Source: Nepenthes gracilis
Lineage: Eukaryota > Streptophyta > Magnoliopsida > Caryophyllales > Nepenthaceae
Length of the DNA stretch: 64,000 bases
NCBI GenBank assembly: GCA_033239525.1
Contig: BSYO01000024.1
Coordinates: 11,369,991-11,433,990, forward strand
Direction: 5' to 3'
The notes under the pieces were generated by a model. That model had not been told where the DNA came from. It ran no database searches and was given only the letters and a program-made list of their open reading frames with translations. Position numbers and translations under genes: made by a program. Of this stretch, positions 1 through 10,877 are shown one piece after another (the stretch's first letter is position 1; every line of letters begins with the position of its first letter).

Positions 1-779
1 GGAAAAACCACAAGGCTCTGGGTCTACTTGGAAGTTTCGCTATATGAGTTAGAGAGTTTACAAAGTACAGTTATGAGGGTTGTTCCCTTCTCTATTTCTC
101 GTTTTGTGTTTCTCTCCTAAGGAAGCTATGCTCGCTGGGAGCCTTTCTTACTCTTCTGTGGGGAGTTGGACTTGGAGAGGGAGAGTGCCCGGTTGAAGTT
201 TTAGGGCTTTAGAGTTGTAGAGTCTGGGAAGCTCTGAGGGAGAAAAGCCGTCCCCCGGAGAGGAGTCTTTGCTGAGTATTTATAGTGGAAATTGGGCAGT
301 TGGGGAGTAGACACGTGGCGTCCATCCGTCGGTTGAGGAGCTGGACCACCCACTCTCTGAAAAGCTGCTGATGTTGCGTGGAGTGCCATGCGGACGGCGC
401 TGCCGTAGCATCTGAGCGTGTCAGGTGTACAGGATCTGGATATCAGCCTTGATTTGACCAGGCGTGCCCTGTTGATATGGCGACTGGTAGTAGTTGCAGG
501 CTTTCTTGAAAACCGGCGAAGTAGGCTAGTTGGCATTCCCGGCCATGAACGAGGGGTCTCGTCCGTTGTGATGTTCCTTGTGAGTTGGTGGTCACGGCTC
601 TGTAGGATCTACTGGGAGAAGTCCGAGCGCCCCTTCTTGGCCGCTCAGGTAATTTCTCCAGGCTTCTCGGGCTTTCCGTCCTTGGGTCTCTTACTTGGGC
701 CGCCTGAATATCTTGGGCTTCTTACTTGGGCCCTGCTTCTGGGCCGCGCTTTCATGGGCTTTCACATCGAGGCTCAACA
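1..779 (-). mobile_element. Partial LTR (3' LTR) of Tat-like Ty3/gypsy element C
   Basis: The segment ends in CAACA and is followed at once by TAGCCCCCCATGCC, the complement of a polypurine tract. Element B has the same junction at 38102/38103. Read on the minus strand the LTR therefore starts TGTTG. A minus-strand TATA-like string (complement of TATTTATAG, about 277-285) sits where element B's LTR has its own. The window begins inside the LTR, so its outer end is missing. Open frames here (for example 418-981) look like chance frames in a non-coding LTR. Confidence 0.7.
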
Positions 780-793
780 TAGCCCCCCATGCC
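780..793 (-). other. Polypurine tract of element C
   Basis: TAGCCCCCCATGCC on the plus strand reads as a purine-rich GGGGGGCTA on the minus strand, directly before the LTR's TGTTG. The same motif follows element B's left LTR. A polypurine tract primes plus-strand DNA synthesis, so it fixes the orientation of this element as minus. Confidence 0.65.
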
Positions 794-1085
794 AAATGAC
801 CCGAAGTGCTCGGTCGTTTGGCATGAAGTCGTCGGCCTGTTGGAGGCATTGGTCGTCCGAGTGCATGTGTCCTGGCGGTGAGCACTGCGTTGACCTTGAC
901 GGGAGGTTGTCCTCGGACCTCTTCTGGGCCGCCGTTTCACTTTCCTGCTGGAGCATTAAATGCCGTATCCTGCTGATGTGACGCGCTATCGGGGCCTTGG
1001 GAAGGAATGATCGCCAGGCTTCTGGGGCGAATGGCCGGTCGACGCGTGGCAAGGGCAATGAGTACATCTTTCCGTACTCTAGGGT

Positions 1086-1096
1086 TTATTTAAACG
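1086..1096 (+). promoter_or_regulatory. TATTTAAA box upstream of the antisense ORF of element C
   Basis: The string TTTATTTAAAC lies about 80 bases before the first ATG of the antisense ORF (1172). Element B has CTATTTAAATC at the matching place (40427-40437), about 50 bases before its antisense ORF. That makes a core promoter for the plus-strand ORF plausible. Transcription is inferred, not shown. Confidence 0.45.
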
Positions 1097-1171
1097 CCTC
1101 ACTGCCCTGATCTTCCATTCTCGCGTCCGTTTCTTGCCTTCTTCTTCGAGCTTCGTCTTCTCTTTTGTTCT

Positions 1172-1710
1172 TTGGCTTCCATAGCGTCTAGAATGAGAGA
1201 TATTGCTTCCACAGTGACGCTTGGCAAGCTCACGGAAATTCGTGCTCAGTATCAAATCCTTGAGTCTATGGCCATGATGATCCCGGAGCCGCATGATAGG
1301 GCGTTGTACTCTCCGGATGGCTCATCACCGTTTTCGAGGCCCACCTCAAAAGTGGGTTGCGGTTCTCTGTTTCGGAGGACCTCTATGACATTATGAGGGC
1401 GCTCGGGGTGCCTCTTGCCAGGCTTCAGCCGAATGCGATGAGATATCTCGTGTCCTTGTGCGTCTTCTTTCGGTGTCACGAGAAGCCCTTGAATCCTCTC
1501 ATGGTCAAGGTGATGTTCCACTTTACGCAGAACCTTGACTGGATCGTAATGACGCCCCGCCCGGAGTTTTCTTCGCTGAGTGGTGGCAACCCAGATTCCG
1601 TGAGGCGGTGGAATGACAAGTTCTTCTTCCTCGGCGTCTTCGAGCATTGGGCCGTCCCTAACGCGTGGAGAATGTTATTATATGAAATAATTTTGGATTC
1701 ATTCAACTAA
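1172..1710 (+). pseudogene. Antisense ORF of element C: gypsy-type putative transposase domain, frameshifted and truncated
   Basis: Two overlapping frames (1172-1396 and 1357-1710) together match the proteins encoded at 40487-40981 (plus) and 30895-31176 (minus). Shared blocks include LYDIMRALGVP, LQPNAMRYLVSLC, and the NPDSV..W motif near the end. This is the plant domain called 'Transposase (putative), gypsy type' (Pfam PF04195), usually found in Tat-like retrotransposons and not a proven transposase. A small indel near 1318 shifts the frame. At about 1670 the similarity stops and AT-rich DNA follows, so the C-terminal half, the tandem repeats and the whole gag-pol of this element are gone. 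The ORF runs opposite to the element's inferred orientation, as in A and B. Confidence 0.7.
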
Positions 1711-2340
1711 TAATTATGTTGGCCTGATTTTAATTAGGAGATCATTATATAAATATTATTTTATTAATTAAATAATATATTAGTAAATCGTAAGGACAGG
1801 TTCGTCGAGACTTGCGAGACCCATGATCAACTTAAATAGTTACGCTGTGTCATTTTTTAAACTTTTCACTTTTAGCGTATTAAATTTTACCTCTTAATTA
1901 TCTCTACAAATATTTAAAATTTAGAGGATTAATATTTTTGCCCCTTTTCATATTTTTGAAACTTTGACTCAATTAAAGATATTATTTATATAAATATACT
2001 TAAATATATAGTATACATAGTTTTAAAGGAATATTTTTCTTATGCTACTTTGATAAATATCTCAAACACACATTATTGATATTAATAATAACTAAAATCA
2101 ACCAGACTATCTTGAAGTTTGGCTCATCACAGCAAAATGGCAATCAACCAGTGATAGATCGGGGCTCGAGGCCGTCACCATGGCTAGGATCCTCACATGT
2201 TCAGCAAGAGATCTAAGTCCGCACAAGCCAGTAAGATCATCCTAGCCAGAAGAAATACCGACGGTGCGTCGGCAGGAGAGCAAGTAGAGAAACCACGCCC
2301 AGCAAATCCACCAGCAAATAATAAAACAGTAATAATAATA
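1711..2340. other. AT-rich spacer without recognisable genes
   Basis: High A+T sequence with no frame resembling a known protein. A short, more GC-balanced stretch at 2150-2300 gives a plus-strand frame (from 2197) that soon turns into poly-Ile and poly-Lys low complexity, so it is not called. Confidence 0.6.
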
Positions 2341-2510
2341 ATAATTTTTTTTTTGGGAAAGAGAGTATGCCCAAAAGTGCCGGAGAAGCACACTGAATGG
2401 TCCAAAATAATTTTTTTTTTTTTGGATAAGAAAAGACCTAGAATAATCGAAATGCACACCGGATGGTCAAGGCCTTTAATTTTTTTGGAAATAAAAAGAA
2501 AATAAAGAGA
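2341..2510. repeat. Imperfect tandem repeat, about 65-bp period, T-tract headed
   Basis: Three units start with a run of T followed by GGGAAAGAGA, GGATAAGAAAAG and GGAAATAAAAAG, near 2347, 2411 and 2478. The first two go on to a related string (CACACTGAATGGTC, then CACACCGGATGGTC). Units are diverged. The origin is unknown. Confidence 0.5.
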
Positions 2511-2660
2511 GAGAACCCAAAGAAAATCGAGAAATGTCATCGCCAGACTAATCGGATCGAGAAATATGTCATACACAGATCTTTAAGTGCCCGAAAAAGG
2601 TCATACGCAGAGCGGATCGAGAAACGTCCGTCCGTATATAAACTCCAACTAATAATAAGA

Positions 2661-3059
2661 ACATGATACCAAAAACACATATGTGAAATATATTTTTTAA
2701 ATTAGTATAAAAAAATAGTATGAAAAATAAGAGTGTAATAGGCCAAATTAGTATGAATAATTAAGTAATTTGCTTTAACCCCATGCCCACCAGCATCCAC
2801 TCCCCGCCACCACGACCACCACTGCCATTGCCAATGACCACCATCCGCAGAAATCAACATTCAGCACAAATACAATGGATAAAATATTTTTTAACTGGAT
2901 TTCCATCTCCATGACCGCTGCCCGATGACCACGGTCCCAAATCCCATCTCCATTAAACTTTACAATTTTTCTTTTTCAATCGTTGTAATGGAGGAAAAAA
3001 ATTTATTAATTGCACAAATGTTGACAATATTTCTTTTTCGTCAAATTTTGTGAAGGAAA
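2661..3059. other. Spacer with a short CCACC/CATT-rich patch
   Basis: AT-rich except for 2780-2940, where short CCAC, CCATC and GATGACC words recur. Similar patches lie at 3830-4010 and 4690-4890. No coding signal was recognised. Confidence 0.4.
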
Positions 3060-3370
3060 AAAAATCAAATGAGATATGCAGAGAGAGGTGACAGAGATGA
3101 AAGGGCTTGAGAAAGTGAGAGAGAGATAGAGAACGGCGAGGATTAGTGATACAAGCATCGCCAAGTCACCGTCAGAAACGGCATTAGTTAGTGGTGAGTG
3201 TATCAATTAGTGAGATAGAGAGAGAGAGAAAGTCGACGGTGAGGGCTTGAGAAAGTGAGAGAGAGAGAACGGCGAAGGCGAGCGGCGACAACGACTGAGT
3301 GACTGAAAGGATTAGGGTTTTAAGAGGAATGGTTTGAGAAAGTGAGGGAGGGAGGGGGAAGATGAAATCG
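3060..3370. repeat. Purine-rich GA stretch with three copies of a GAGAAAGTGAG unit
   Basis: The string TTGAGAAAGTGAG recurs at about 3107, 3247 and 3331. The first two copies are followed by GAGAGA and AACGGCGA. The strand is strongly purine-skewed. It may be a low-complexity part of a non-autonomous transposon together with the hairpin cluster at 3582-3700, which is inference only. Confidence 0.45.
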
Positions 3371-3581
3371 GGGGATTTTTTTCACAATTTTCAAATCTCG
3401 ATCTGAATCGTCCACGTGTCTTGAAATCGACGGCTCATATATTTCTTATTCTTTTATATGAAAGATAGAACTTGACCGTACGTCCATGTGTCAAAGATCC
3501 GACGGGTCAGATTATGCCGAAATCTGAGTCGTTAGATCATTAGAATTAAAACTGACAGCCCAAATTTTAAAATAAATTTAA

Positions 3582-3700
3582 AATCTGGGCCGTCGGTTAA
3601 TGGACGACCCAAATCTGTTGTTTCTAACATTAAAAAAAAATCTGGGCCATCGGTTTGATCCGACGGCCCAAAAGGACAAAGCAGGGGACGCTGCTTTGTC
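3582..3700. repeat. Cluster of three adjacent hairpins
   Basis: Hairpin 1 (about 3582-3616) pairs AATCTGGGCCGTC with GACGACCCAAATCT with a few mismatches. Hairpin 2 has arms TGGGCCATCGG (3643-3653) and CCGACGGCCCA (3660-3670), one mismatch. Hairpin 3 has perfect 10-bp arms GACAAAGCAG (3675-3684) and CTGCTTTGTC (3691-3700) with a 6-base loop. Such structure suits the end of a DNA transposon, but no family could be assigned. Confidence 0.5.
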
Positions 3701-4710
3701 TGGCAAAGCAATACCCCCAGTGCCGTTTAAGCATTACATATTATTGAGCATAACAATTATCAATAAAAGTTTTATCCAATAATAATAACCTTACAAATTT
3801 TGATATTCTGTCCCGCTGCCTACCATTAGTCATTGATGCCTTTAATTGCCATCACCAGTTGCAACGTGTCGATCACCAAGCCACCACCATTGACATCCAC
3901 TAACAGATCACAAGGCAGTAATTCCTGTGATTACTACTATAATTTGTCAATCGACATGCCTCATTCCCCATTTGCTACCTGCTGACAGTGTTCATTGATC
4001 ATTAAGGTCCACAATCCTATCACAATCACAATTATCATATATCCTTTTTTTTATTTCAAAAAATTAAAAGATAAAATTAAAATTTTAATTCTATACGCCA
4101 AATAATAAAATTAAAATTAAATCTAAGATTTTATTTCTAATTTTGAATTTCAAAATCTGATTCATGTTTTCAAACCAAGCATCATCTAATACATTAAACA
4201 GCTTTGTTTAATATATTTTAATCCAGATAAGAATATCCTAAGTTAAAAGAAATAATACACTCCGATAAATGAAAAAGGGTTTTATTGTATTCAAAATGAT
4301 CATTTATGGTATTAACAAGGCTGAATTGAAACTCATTGGCTTCTCATTGTCTCTATCTTACAAAGCAGAAATTCTTGGGTTGGAAAGTTGAATTAATACT
4401 TAGAACATTAGAAATGGTATGGGTTGTGAGGCCAAGGCTAAACAGCACTCCTTCAATACTATTGAGTACTGTTTTGAGCTTAAGATTCTATTTATTTGTA
4501 AAAAAAAAAAACCCTTTCTAAAAAATATTGTAAATTCTTTTTAGCATTTGGCATGTATTAAGATATATTTTTCTAAATTCTTTTAAAATTTTAAATTTAA
4601 CCTTAAGAAAAAAAAAATTTTCTATGCGTAATCCAACATTTATTGGTGAGAAATTTTTGCTTGAATATAATAACATCGCCAAGCATGACGCCTTAATCTA
4701 CTACCATTAC

Positions 4711-4790
4711 CCAAAGGCCAATGTCACCCCAACGTCACCGCCATTAATGGCCTACGGCACCTTGAATCCGTTCCAACCAGCAGGTCACTA
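4711..4790. repeat. Dispersed repeat, related copy at 50091-50170
   Basis: Both copies run AGGCCAA, CCCCAAC, then GGCCTA(C/T)GGC(A/G)CC, TCGAATCC or a close variant, and a final GGTCACTA, in the same order and spacing. They are clearly diverged, which indicates an old repeat in the same orientation. Confidence 0.5.
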
Positions 4791-4939
4791 GCACTCGGGC
4801 GTCGGCCTACAACGTGCTGACTCTTGATATCTGTCACAGACACACTAACTCTCACCACTTGTCGCTAGTTATTGATGCCCTAACCCAGCTTTTGGTCTCA
4901 TTATTCTATTCTCTCTTTTTCCGTAAACTTGCATTCAAC

Positions 4940-5018
4940 ATGCACTTTAAATCTTACATTTAATGTCCCAAAGGCTAAGCATAGCATTTATAATAGTGTC
5001 GATGCATACGGGGGTGGA
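4940..5018. repeat. Left piece of an old dispersed repeat (second copy 52760-53400)
   Basis: The stretch reading AAGGCTAAGCATAGCATTTA then TAGTGTCGATGCATAC matches AAAGCCTGAGCATGGTATTT then TAGTGCCGATACATGT at 52810-52850. In the second copy the repeat continues directly. Here the continuation is found only beyond the solo LTR, from about 7990, so the retrotransposon landed in or beside this older repeat. Confidence 0.55.
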
Positions 5019-5023
5019 GTTCT

Positions 5024-7855
5024 TGTGAGGTTCCGGATTTATGAACCCAATAATTAAGAGATTATTAGTATGTTAATGATCAATACTAATCTTATGGGAT
5101 AATTAAGGTTTGGTATCGGAAGAAAAATCGAAATTATTCGGTCTGCAGGGTGCAGGGAGCCACTGCCCGTGACTCGCGCTCTTGGCGCTCGAGCCTCGGC
5201 TCGAGCGGAGGAAGCAAACCGGCCCGTGGCTGGCCGCTCGCCGGCCGCTCGCTGCAGGGCGCTCGGCGGTGGCCGTCGTGTGCTGGCCGCTCGGCGCCGC
5301 TCACCGGCCGCTCGGCGGCAGCGCGATATATATTTGCGCCGCGCGTTCGTCTCCCTCATTTTTTTCGGTGCCCGAGGGTTTTGAGGAGAGAGAGAGGCGC
5401 GACTAGAGAGAAGAGGGAGATCGGGCCGAGAGTCGATTCCGCCCGAAGCCAGTATAAAGGTGAAAGCACGCGTCGAGGCAAGTGTTCTCATACCCACTTC
5501 TCGTTCTCTTTCATTGTTTTATATATTTTCGTTGGGTATTTTGTGTCGATACCCACGGGGAATGTTAGAATATCGATACCCATGCCTTGAGGTCGAGAAA
5601 ATGTAGTTAGTTATGCAGAATGCGTTCGATTCGCCGGGTGGGTTTCACGAAACCCTAACCTACGGGATTTTGGGGTTTCCGTTTCCCGACCCGTATCATG
5701 AAATTGACCCCAAAATTGGAATCCCCACGTCCCAATGATGAATATATGTCGGCGCGGGTCGATCTCGCGCGTTGGACCCGTTCGCGGCGTCCGAGCCCAT
5801 TAAAGGGCGGCGCTTACTGTTCACCGAGCCCGGAGGTGGATTTTGCGCGTTGTCACCTTCGTGGAGCGATGAAAGAACCCTAGAATATGAATACCCATGT
5901 CCCGATTGTGTGTATATATCGACCGGATGCGAATCTTGCAAGATTTGACCCGTTAAGTGGCATCAAGGAGCCTTGATAGTTTCGTTGTGGATAATCCGGA
6001 AATAAATGGGAAGTCGTGTACTTCCACCCTCGTGACAAGTAAATCGAACCCCAATTGTGTAATCTTGTGTACAGGATGTACGTACGAATCCACCGGACGT
6101 CCGATTTCCAAGTATTGAACCGTGTACGGCGTCCGGGTGTTCAAAGAGAAATCTGATAATGTTCATCCAAAACGAGACGAGAAATCAAAGATGAAATGTG
6201 ATCCTAATTGTAATGAAAGAACGTTTAAATGATTAAACGTAAATGTAAGCTCCGAATGTGAATCCTTGTGCTGGAGGCAAAGGAATGAGTCTTGGAGGTT
6301 CCAAAGTGATATGTGATCATCGGAAGTAAGAATCTGATCTCTTTTGGGAACTTGAGTTGATTATGGTGACTAAGGGAACTGGATCCCGTAGAAAGTGGAA
6401 GCGAACTTGTGATGACTCGTTGTGATTAAGGGAATTGAGTCCCATTGGTTATTGAGAACCGTGATGTGCCTGGAAGGGAGTCCACATTGTGCTTGAGATG
6501 ATGTAATCTCCTGGATGGAGATGTGATTGATGATGTAATCTCCCGGTTGGAGATGATTGTGATGGGAATGAGGTTTCCCAAGATATGATTGTGTGGCAAA
6601 TGTGGATTTTCCCTCTCCAAGTGTCGAACCTAACCTTGAAACTAGGACCCTGAGTCATATGGGTAGTATTCTTTAGTGTACCATGTCCATCGTGGTGGGA
6701 ACCCGAGGGATACTTGGCCACGTATTCCGGCCGCTCGTGTGAGCGGGTGATGTCTGTGGTGCGCTTTGAAACTATTTGTGGAAGGACGAGGATTGCCACG
6801 GACCCGGGGGTGTGGGGTGTGTCGACACTACATATTGAGATGTAGTTGTCAGTGATGATTGTTGCATGGATGCAACCGAGGGTCGTGTGCTACCGACCGA
6901 AAGTAGTAGCCGTGGCTTTAGAATGTGTAGCTAACACATTCCTGTCCTCGTTCTCTCGCATCGTTGGCTAGTACGGTCTACTAGCCGGGGTCCGCAAAGA
7001 TGATATAATAATGAAAATGAATAATGTCCAATCGATGAACCCATGAATCAAGTGATTCGAGATAGAACCGTGAAACTGTAATGAGAACCGTGAGAATCTT
7101 GTGAATCCAAATGAAGAACCGAATGAGACCAGTGATCAAAGATGAAACCGTGAGAACTGTAGGAATCGAGTGATTCCAGTTGCTTCTTATTCCCTGATCT
7201 GTTCCTTGATTGGAGAGTGCTTGTATTCCCTCCGGTTTCCGTTCTTGTTCATGTCTTGGAGGGGTGATTATGATTTCATTTGCTGAGCTGTTGGCTCACT
7301 CTTGCTATTGTTGTCTTCTTTTCAGATGAGATCACTTAGCTGGCGCAGGTAGATAGAGCAAGGAGAGAGACTTGCTTGATATGACTGGCTGGACGGCGCG
7401 TGATCAGAAGATTTGGACATAGAGTTGGATCGGACTGTGGACAGCCGGTCGCGGTTGAGCGTGGCTCATTATTGTTATTTTATGGTTTTATTATGCTTCC
7501 GCAGATGTATGATGATTTAGTTTTGCTTCCGCGTCTGTATTGATGATTATGAATCTTGTTTCATTAGATGGCATCTCTCTAGATCCAGTACTGTAGGTTG
7601 TGTACTGTGTTGGAGCCATGGATGATATGGCTGTGTTGTGATCCTGTGTGGCATGTTGTAGGCTTTGAGTTAACCCTCTGGATTAGATGTGTGCTTGTAT
7701 AGAATGATATTTAAGCAGGTTGTATTTCGGTTTTGTCCAGTTGCAGAGGAAATTCTGCCGGATTTTCTGTAGAGTCCATAGGTTAATTATGGGCTTTAGG
7801 GTGTGTTTAAGCATTGACGGAGGTTATTCAATGGAGAATAATCCGTTCCGTCACA
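5024..7855 (+). mobile_element. Solo LTR, 2832 bp, Ty3/gypsy (chromovirus-like), with perfect TSD
   Basis: The element begins TGTGAGGTTCCGG and ends CGTTCCGTCACA, giving inverted ends TGTGA/TCACA and the canonical TG...CA. It is flanked by identical 5-bp duplications GTTCT at 5019-5023 and 7856-7860. It has no internal coding region. The 7260-7350 part, with TTGGCTCACTC, pyrimidine-rich sequence and TTTTCAGATGA, resembles the 3' part of long LTRs of plant Tekay/Del-type chromoviruses as I know them. The most likely origin is recombination between the two LTRs of a full element. Frames inside it (5150-5590 and others) are treated as non-coding. The strand follows the proposed LTR layout. Confidence 0.85.
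5195..5325 (+). repeat. GC-rich CGCTCG/GGCCGCTCG-repeat block in the solo LTR
   Basis: About ten copies of GCTCG or GGCCGCTCG occur at short irregular spacing, just before a GATATATATT TATA-like string (about 5324-5333). The block is far more GC- and CpG-rich than its surroundings. A similar GCTCG-rich block lies at the same relative place in the unrelated copia LTRs (10975-11160). Confidence 0.6.
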
Positions 7856-7989
7856 GTTCTTGCTTCTCAAAGCAGGGGTTTCGCCCCCAAAATAATTTTT
7901 TTTTAATTTTTACATTTTAGATTTATAAAGTGTACATACATATATATATATATATTGCTAAAAAAGAAACGAAATCCTACTTCTCAGAG

Positions 7990-8560
7990 TAAGATGCCCC
8001 ATTCACAGTGTATACACATCCTTCATGTAATATCAGAGGCAAATAGTATTAATAACCTACTCATATGTACCTTTCAAATATATATCAATTATGAATACAA
8101 TTAGTTTTAATGCATATGGGTCTTTCAATTGAGTATTAGGTGCCATCATTCTATCCCAAGTTAACATATGCATCCTTCATGTGTCATTTTGTGTACTTGT
8201 TGAAGAGGGCTTAGCTCGAGTGAGAATTGTACAAGCTCTACACGAGGCTTCAGTAAGCCAAAAAACTAATAAAAAACACATATGTACAATATGTTTTAGA
8301 CTCAAAAAATAATAACTAATTTCAATAATTATTTCATGGTGACCTTGTGGGGTTATCATAATCTTGTCAATATCTTGGCATATTTTAGACTTTCCCCTTT
8401 ATATTTCCTTTGTCATGGTATGTCTTGATTTTATGGAGCACTAACAACTTAGAATCAAATGTATTTATTGTATAATGGCATCTCATATCAATATGCTACA
8501 ACCAACAGTGGAATGATGAATTCTAACAAAGATAAGTAAGATTTTAGGTTAAATTTATTT
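7990..8560. repeat. Right piece of an old dispersed repeat (copy at about 52840-53400)
   Basis: Ordered matches to 52840-53400 include CACATCCTTCA, TGGGTCTTTCAA..GTATTAGG against TGGGCCTTTCAA..GTATTAGG, GTGTCATTTTGTGTACTTG against GTGCCATTTTGTTTGCTTG, and GACAATATCTTG-like strings further on. Divergence is high, with many substitutions, so it predates the insertions around it. Confidence 0.6.
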
Positions 8561-9968
8561 TTAAATTGAGATAAGTTAGACCGAGTAGTACCTAATCCAC
8601 GCATATGTATATTTTGGACAGTAAAGCTGGTCTTAAGGAATACCTTTGAAACACTTGTGAATATTTTAGGCAAATTGGTCATTCCTAATACGCGTTTGAT
8701 TGACGTATGTTTGTATTTAAAATAAAATGTTAGAAAATGATGTACGCCTGAGAGTAACTTGTACGGTATGAATTGTCCATTAGCGTCTAATGTACATATG
8801 ATTGGCACACATGTACAAAATTTTTTATAAAAAGGTTTTTTGCCGATTTTCAATCGTTTCTTGCTGCTTTGGAAAAAAAGGAGAAAAATTAAAAAGATAA
8901 AAAGATAGAAAGAGAGAGAAGGTAAGAGAACGAGAACTAAGATAAATTTAAGAGATTCTTGATAAATTGAAATAAAAGGCAAGTGTATTTAAACCTTATT
9001 TATTTTATTATTGATATTTTTTTATTTCTTTGAGTATCTACTATTTTAAATATTTATAAATGTGCTATTTTCGTAACTAAAATATTATTAATTTACGTGT
9101 ATATAATTTCACTCACATTTTATGAAACTTTTATGAAAAATATATCTTAAATTTATGGATATTATGTTTAAATGCTAATTTTGTACAATAATTTTCTTGC
9201 ATTTCTTCAATTTTGAGTTATATACTTCTCTACATTCTAAATTAACACATAATTTCTCATACATGTTTTATATCTAAAATAAATTGATAAAATTATATTA
9301 ACCATGCCAATTTTCTGTAATTTCGTAATGAATAATTTTTACATGTTTATAAATTATATAATATAGTTCTTACATATTTTTAAAATGTATATTAAAATTT
9401 TTGCACGAATATGTTTTTGCTGCATGCCATATATTGAAACAAATAAAAATAAAAATTCTATATAAATTTGATGATAAAAATATTTTTTTTTTGATGAAAA
9501 AAATTTATAAATATATTCGTATTTGAGTAAAATTTTTAATTTAATTATTATAAACCACTATAGAGAATTGACCAAATACATTCGAATATGTCTAATATTA
9601 TGATTAAATCGAATGTTGAACCTATCATTTGTGAGTTAAAAAAATAACATTCGAACCCATTTATAGGATTACATATATATGAACCACCTACAAATTTTAA
9701 ACTATAGTGTATGACTTTTCATTATATGGAAGTAATCATAACCCAAATTTTGACATTCATCATTTATTTATGAGATCATCATCCATTGTTAATGTTCTAT
9801 ATTTTTACATAATTTGAACATATTTCTGATATTTTTACAATTTAATATAATTGAACAACAGTTTTAAAATTATACATAATAAATTTGTGACATGATATTA
9901 TTATTTTTTTCAAGTTTTGGTTATTTCATTATCATACATGTTCTTAAATATATATATATCAATATATG

Positions 9969-9973
<5 letters not shown>

Positions 9974-10003
<30 letters not shown>
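9974..10003. repeat. (AT)n microsatellite
   Basis: An uninterrupted alternating TA tract of about 30 bases within AT-rich DNA. Confidence 0.9.
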
Positions 10004-10006
<3 letters not shown>

Positions 10007-10877
10007 TAATAATTGACTCACTCTTTCTTTTATTTAGTTAACCTTTCAAATTGTAGGGTTTAATACTTACTTACAGGTGATTAGATTAAAGGATAGCTAT
10101 TCTGGGCTAAATTTAGAGTATTAGAAACAATTTATGTATTGTTATTTAGAAAAGAACTATATTATTATGTTATTAGTTTTAATTTGTTTGCATTTTTATT
10201 TTATTTGGTCGATAATAACATGTATTGATGGCATTAAATGTTATTTTGATTTTCTATACAATAGTTTGATTGAGTAATGATTTTAATTACTTTGATATTT
10301 GTAGAGATATATATATTTTTTTTTACAAATGACTCGAGATCTTATAATTTTTGATATTATAGCCACCTTCAAGTTTATAATTTGGATATTGTGATTTGAG
10401 TCATTCTTTTATTTTGATCATTTGTCGATATTTGAGTTTTAGGTTTGTGTCCAAATATTTGTTTTAGGATTTTAATATGTAAAAATTATAATTCAATTTT
10501 GACTCTTAAGAATTAATCTAAGATAACTAAATTATGGATTAAAAAGTTAATATAAATAGTTTTCAAATTTGAGGACATAATATCTTCCTCGCGTGGACAG
10601 CTAGAAGTGTCCTTAGGTGATGATAGAAGCCCGATTGTTGCCGTCATGTCCCTCATCTTTTGTCACTTATTACAACCATTCTTTTCATACTTTCTTTTCA
10701 ATCAATCCCACTTCTTATATCTCTTCTTGTTATAATAAAAGCAATCGATATCCTCAAACTTAAACTGATTGTTACTCATTTTTGACCTGCCACCTTTATT
10801 CCTCGATTTCCCATACTCCCAACCATAAGTGGACACTAAAACTCTTGATTCTCTTAAAATATTATCACTTTCCTTCC

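Larger units (their letters stand above)
3722..5018. other. AT-rich spacer
   Basis: No recognisable gene. It holds two dispersed repeat pieces listed separately (4711-4790 and 4940-5018) and homopolymer runs. The small frame at 4336-4521 resembles nothing and ends in poly-Lys. Confidence 0.55.
7861..10872. other. AT-rich intergenic region
   Basis: About 3 kb of very AT-rich sequence between two retrotransposon insertions. It includes the right piece of a dispersed repeat (7990-8560) and (AT)n microsatellites near 7943-7963 and 9974-10003. The longest frame (8488-8982, minus) is Ile/Leu/Lys-rich and overlaps the repeat, so it is not called as a gene. Confidence 0.65.

Noticed and set aside
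418..981. Open frame of 187 codons on the plus strand
   Set aside because: It lies across the LTR end and polypurine tract of element C and resembles no protein; a chance frame in GC-balanced LTR sequence.
3675..3720. Helitron 3' end
   Set aside because: A good terminal-type hairpin exists, but no CTRR motif follows within the usual distance and no 5' TC end was found.
5054..5590. Arg/Ala-rich frames on both strands
   Set aside because: They come from the GC-rich repeat block of the solo LTR; open in several frames at once because of composition.
8488..8982. 164-codon minus-strand frame
   Set aside because: Hydrophobic low-complexity translation of AT-rich DNA overlapping a diverged dispersed repeat; the second repeat copy does not keep the frame.
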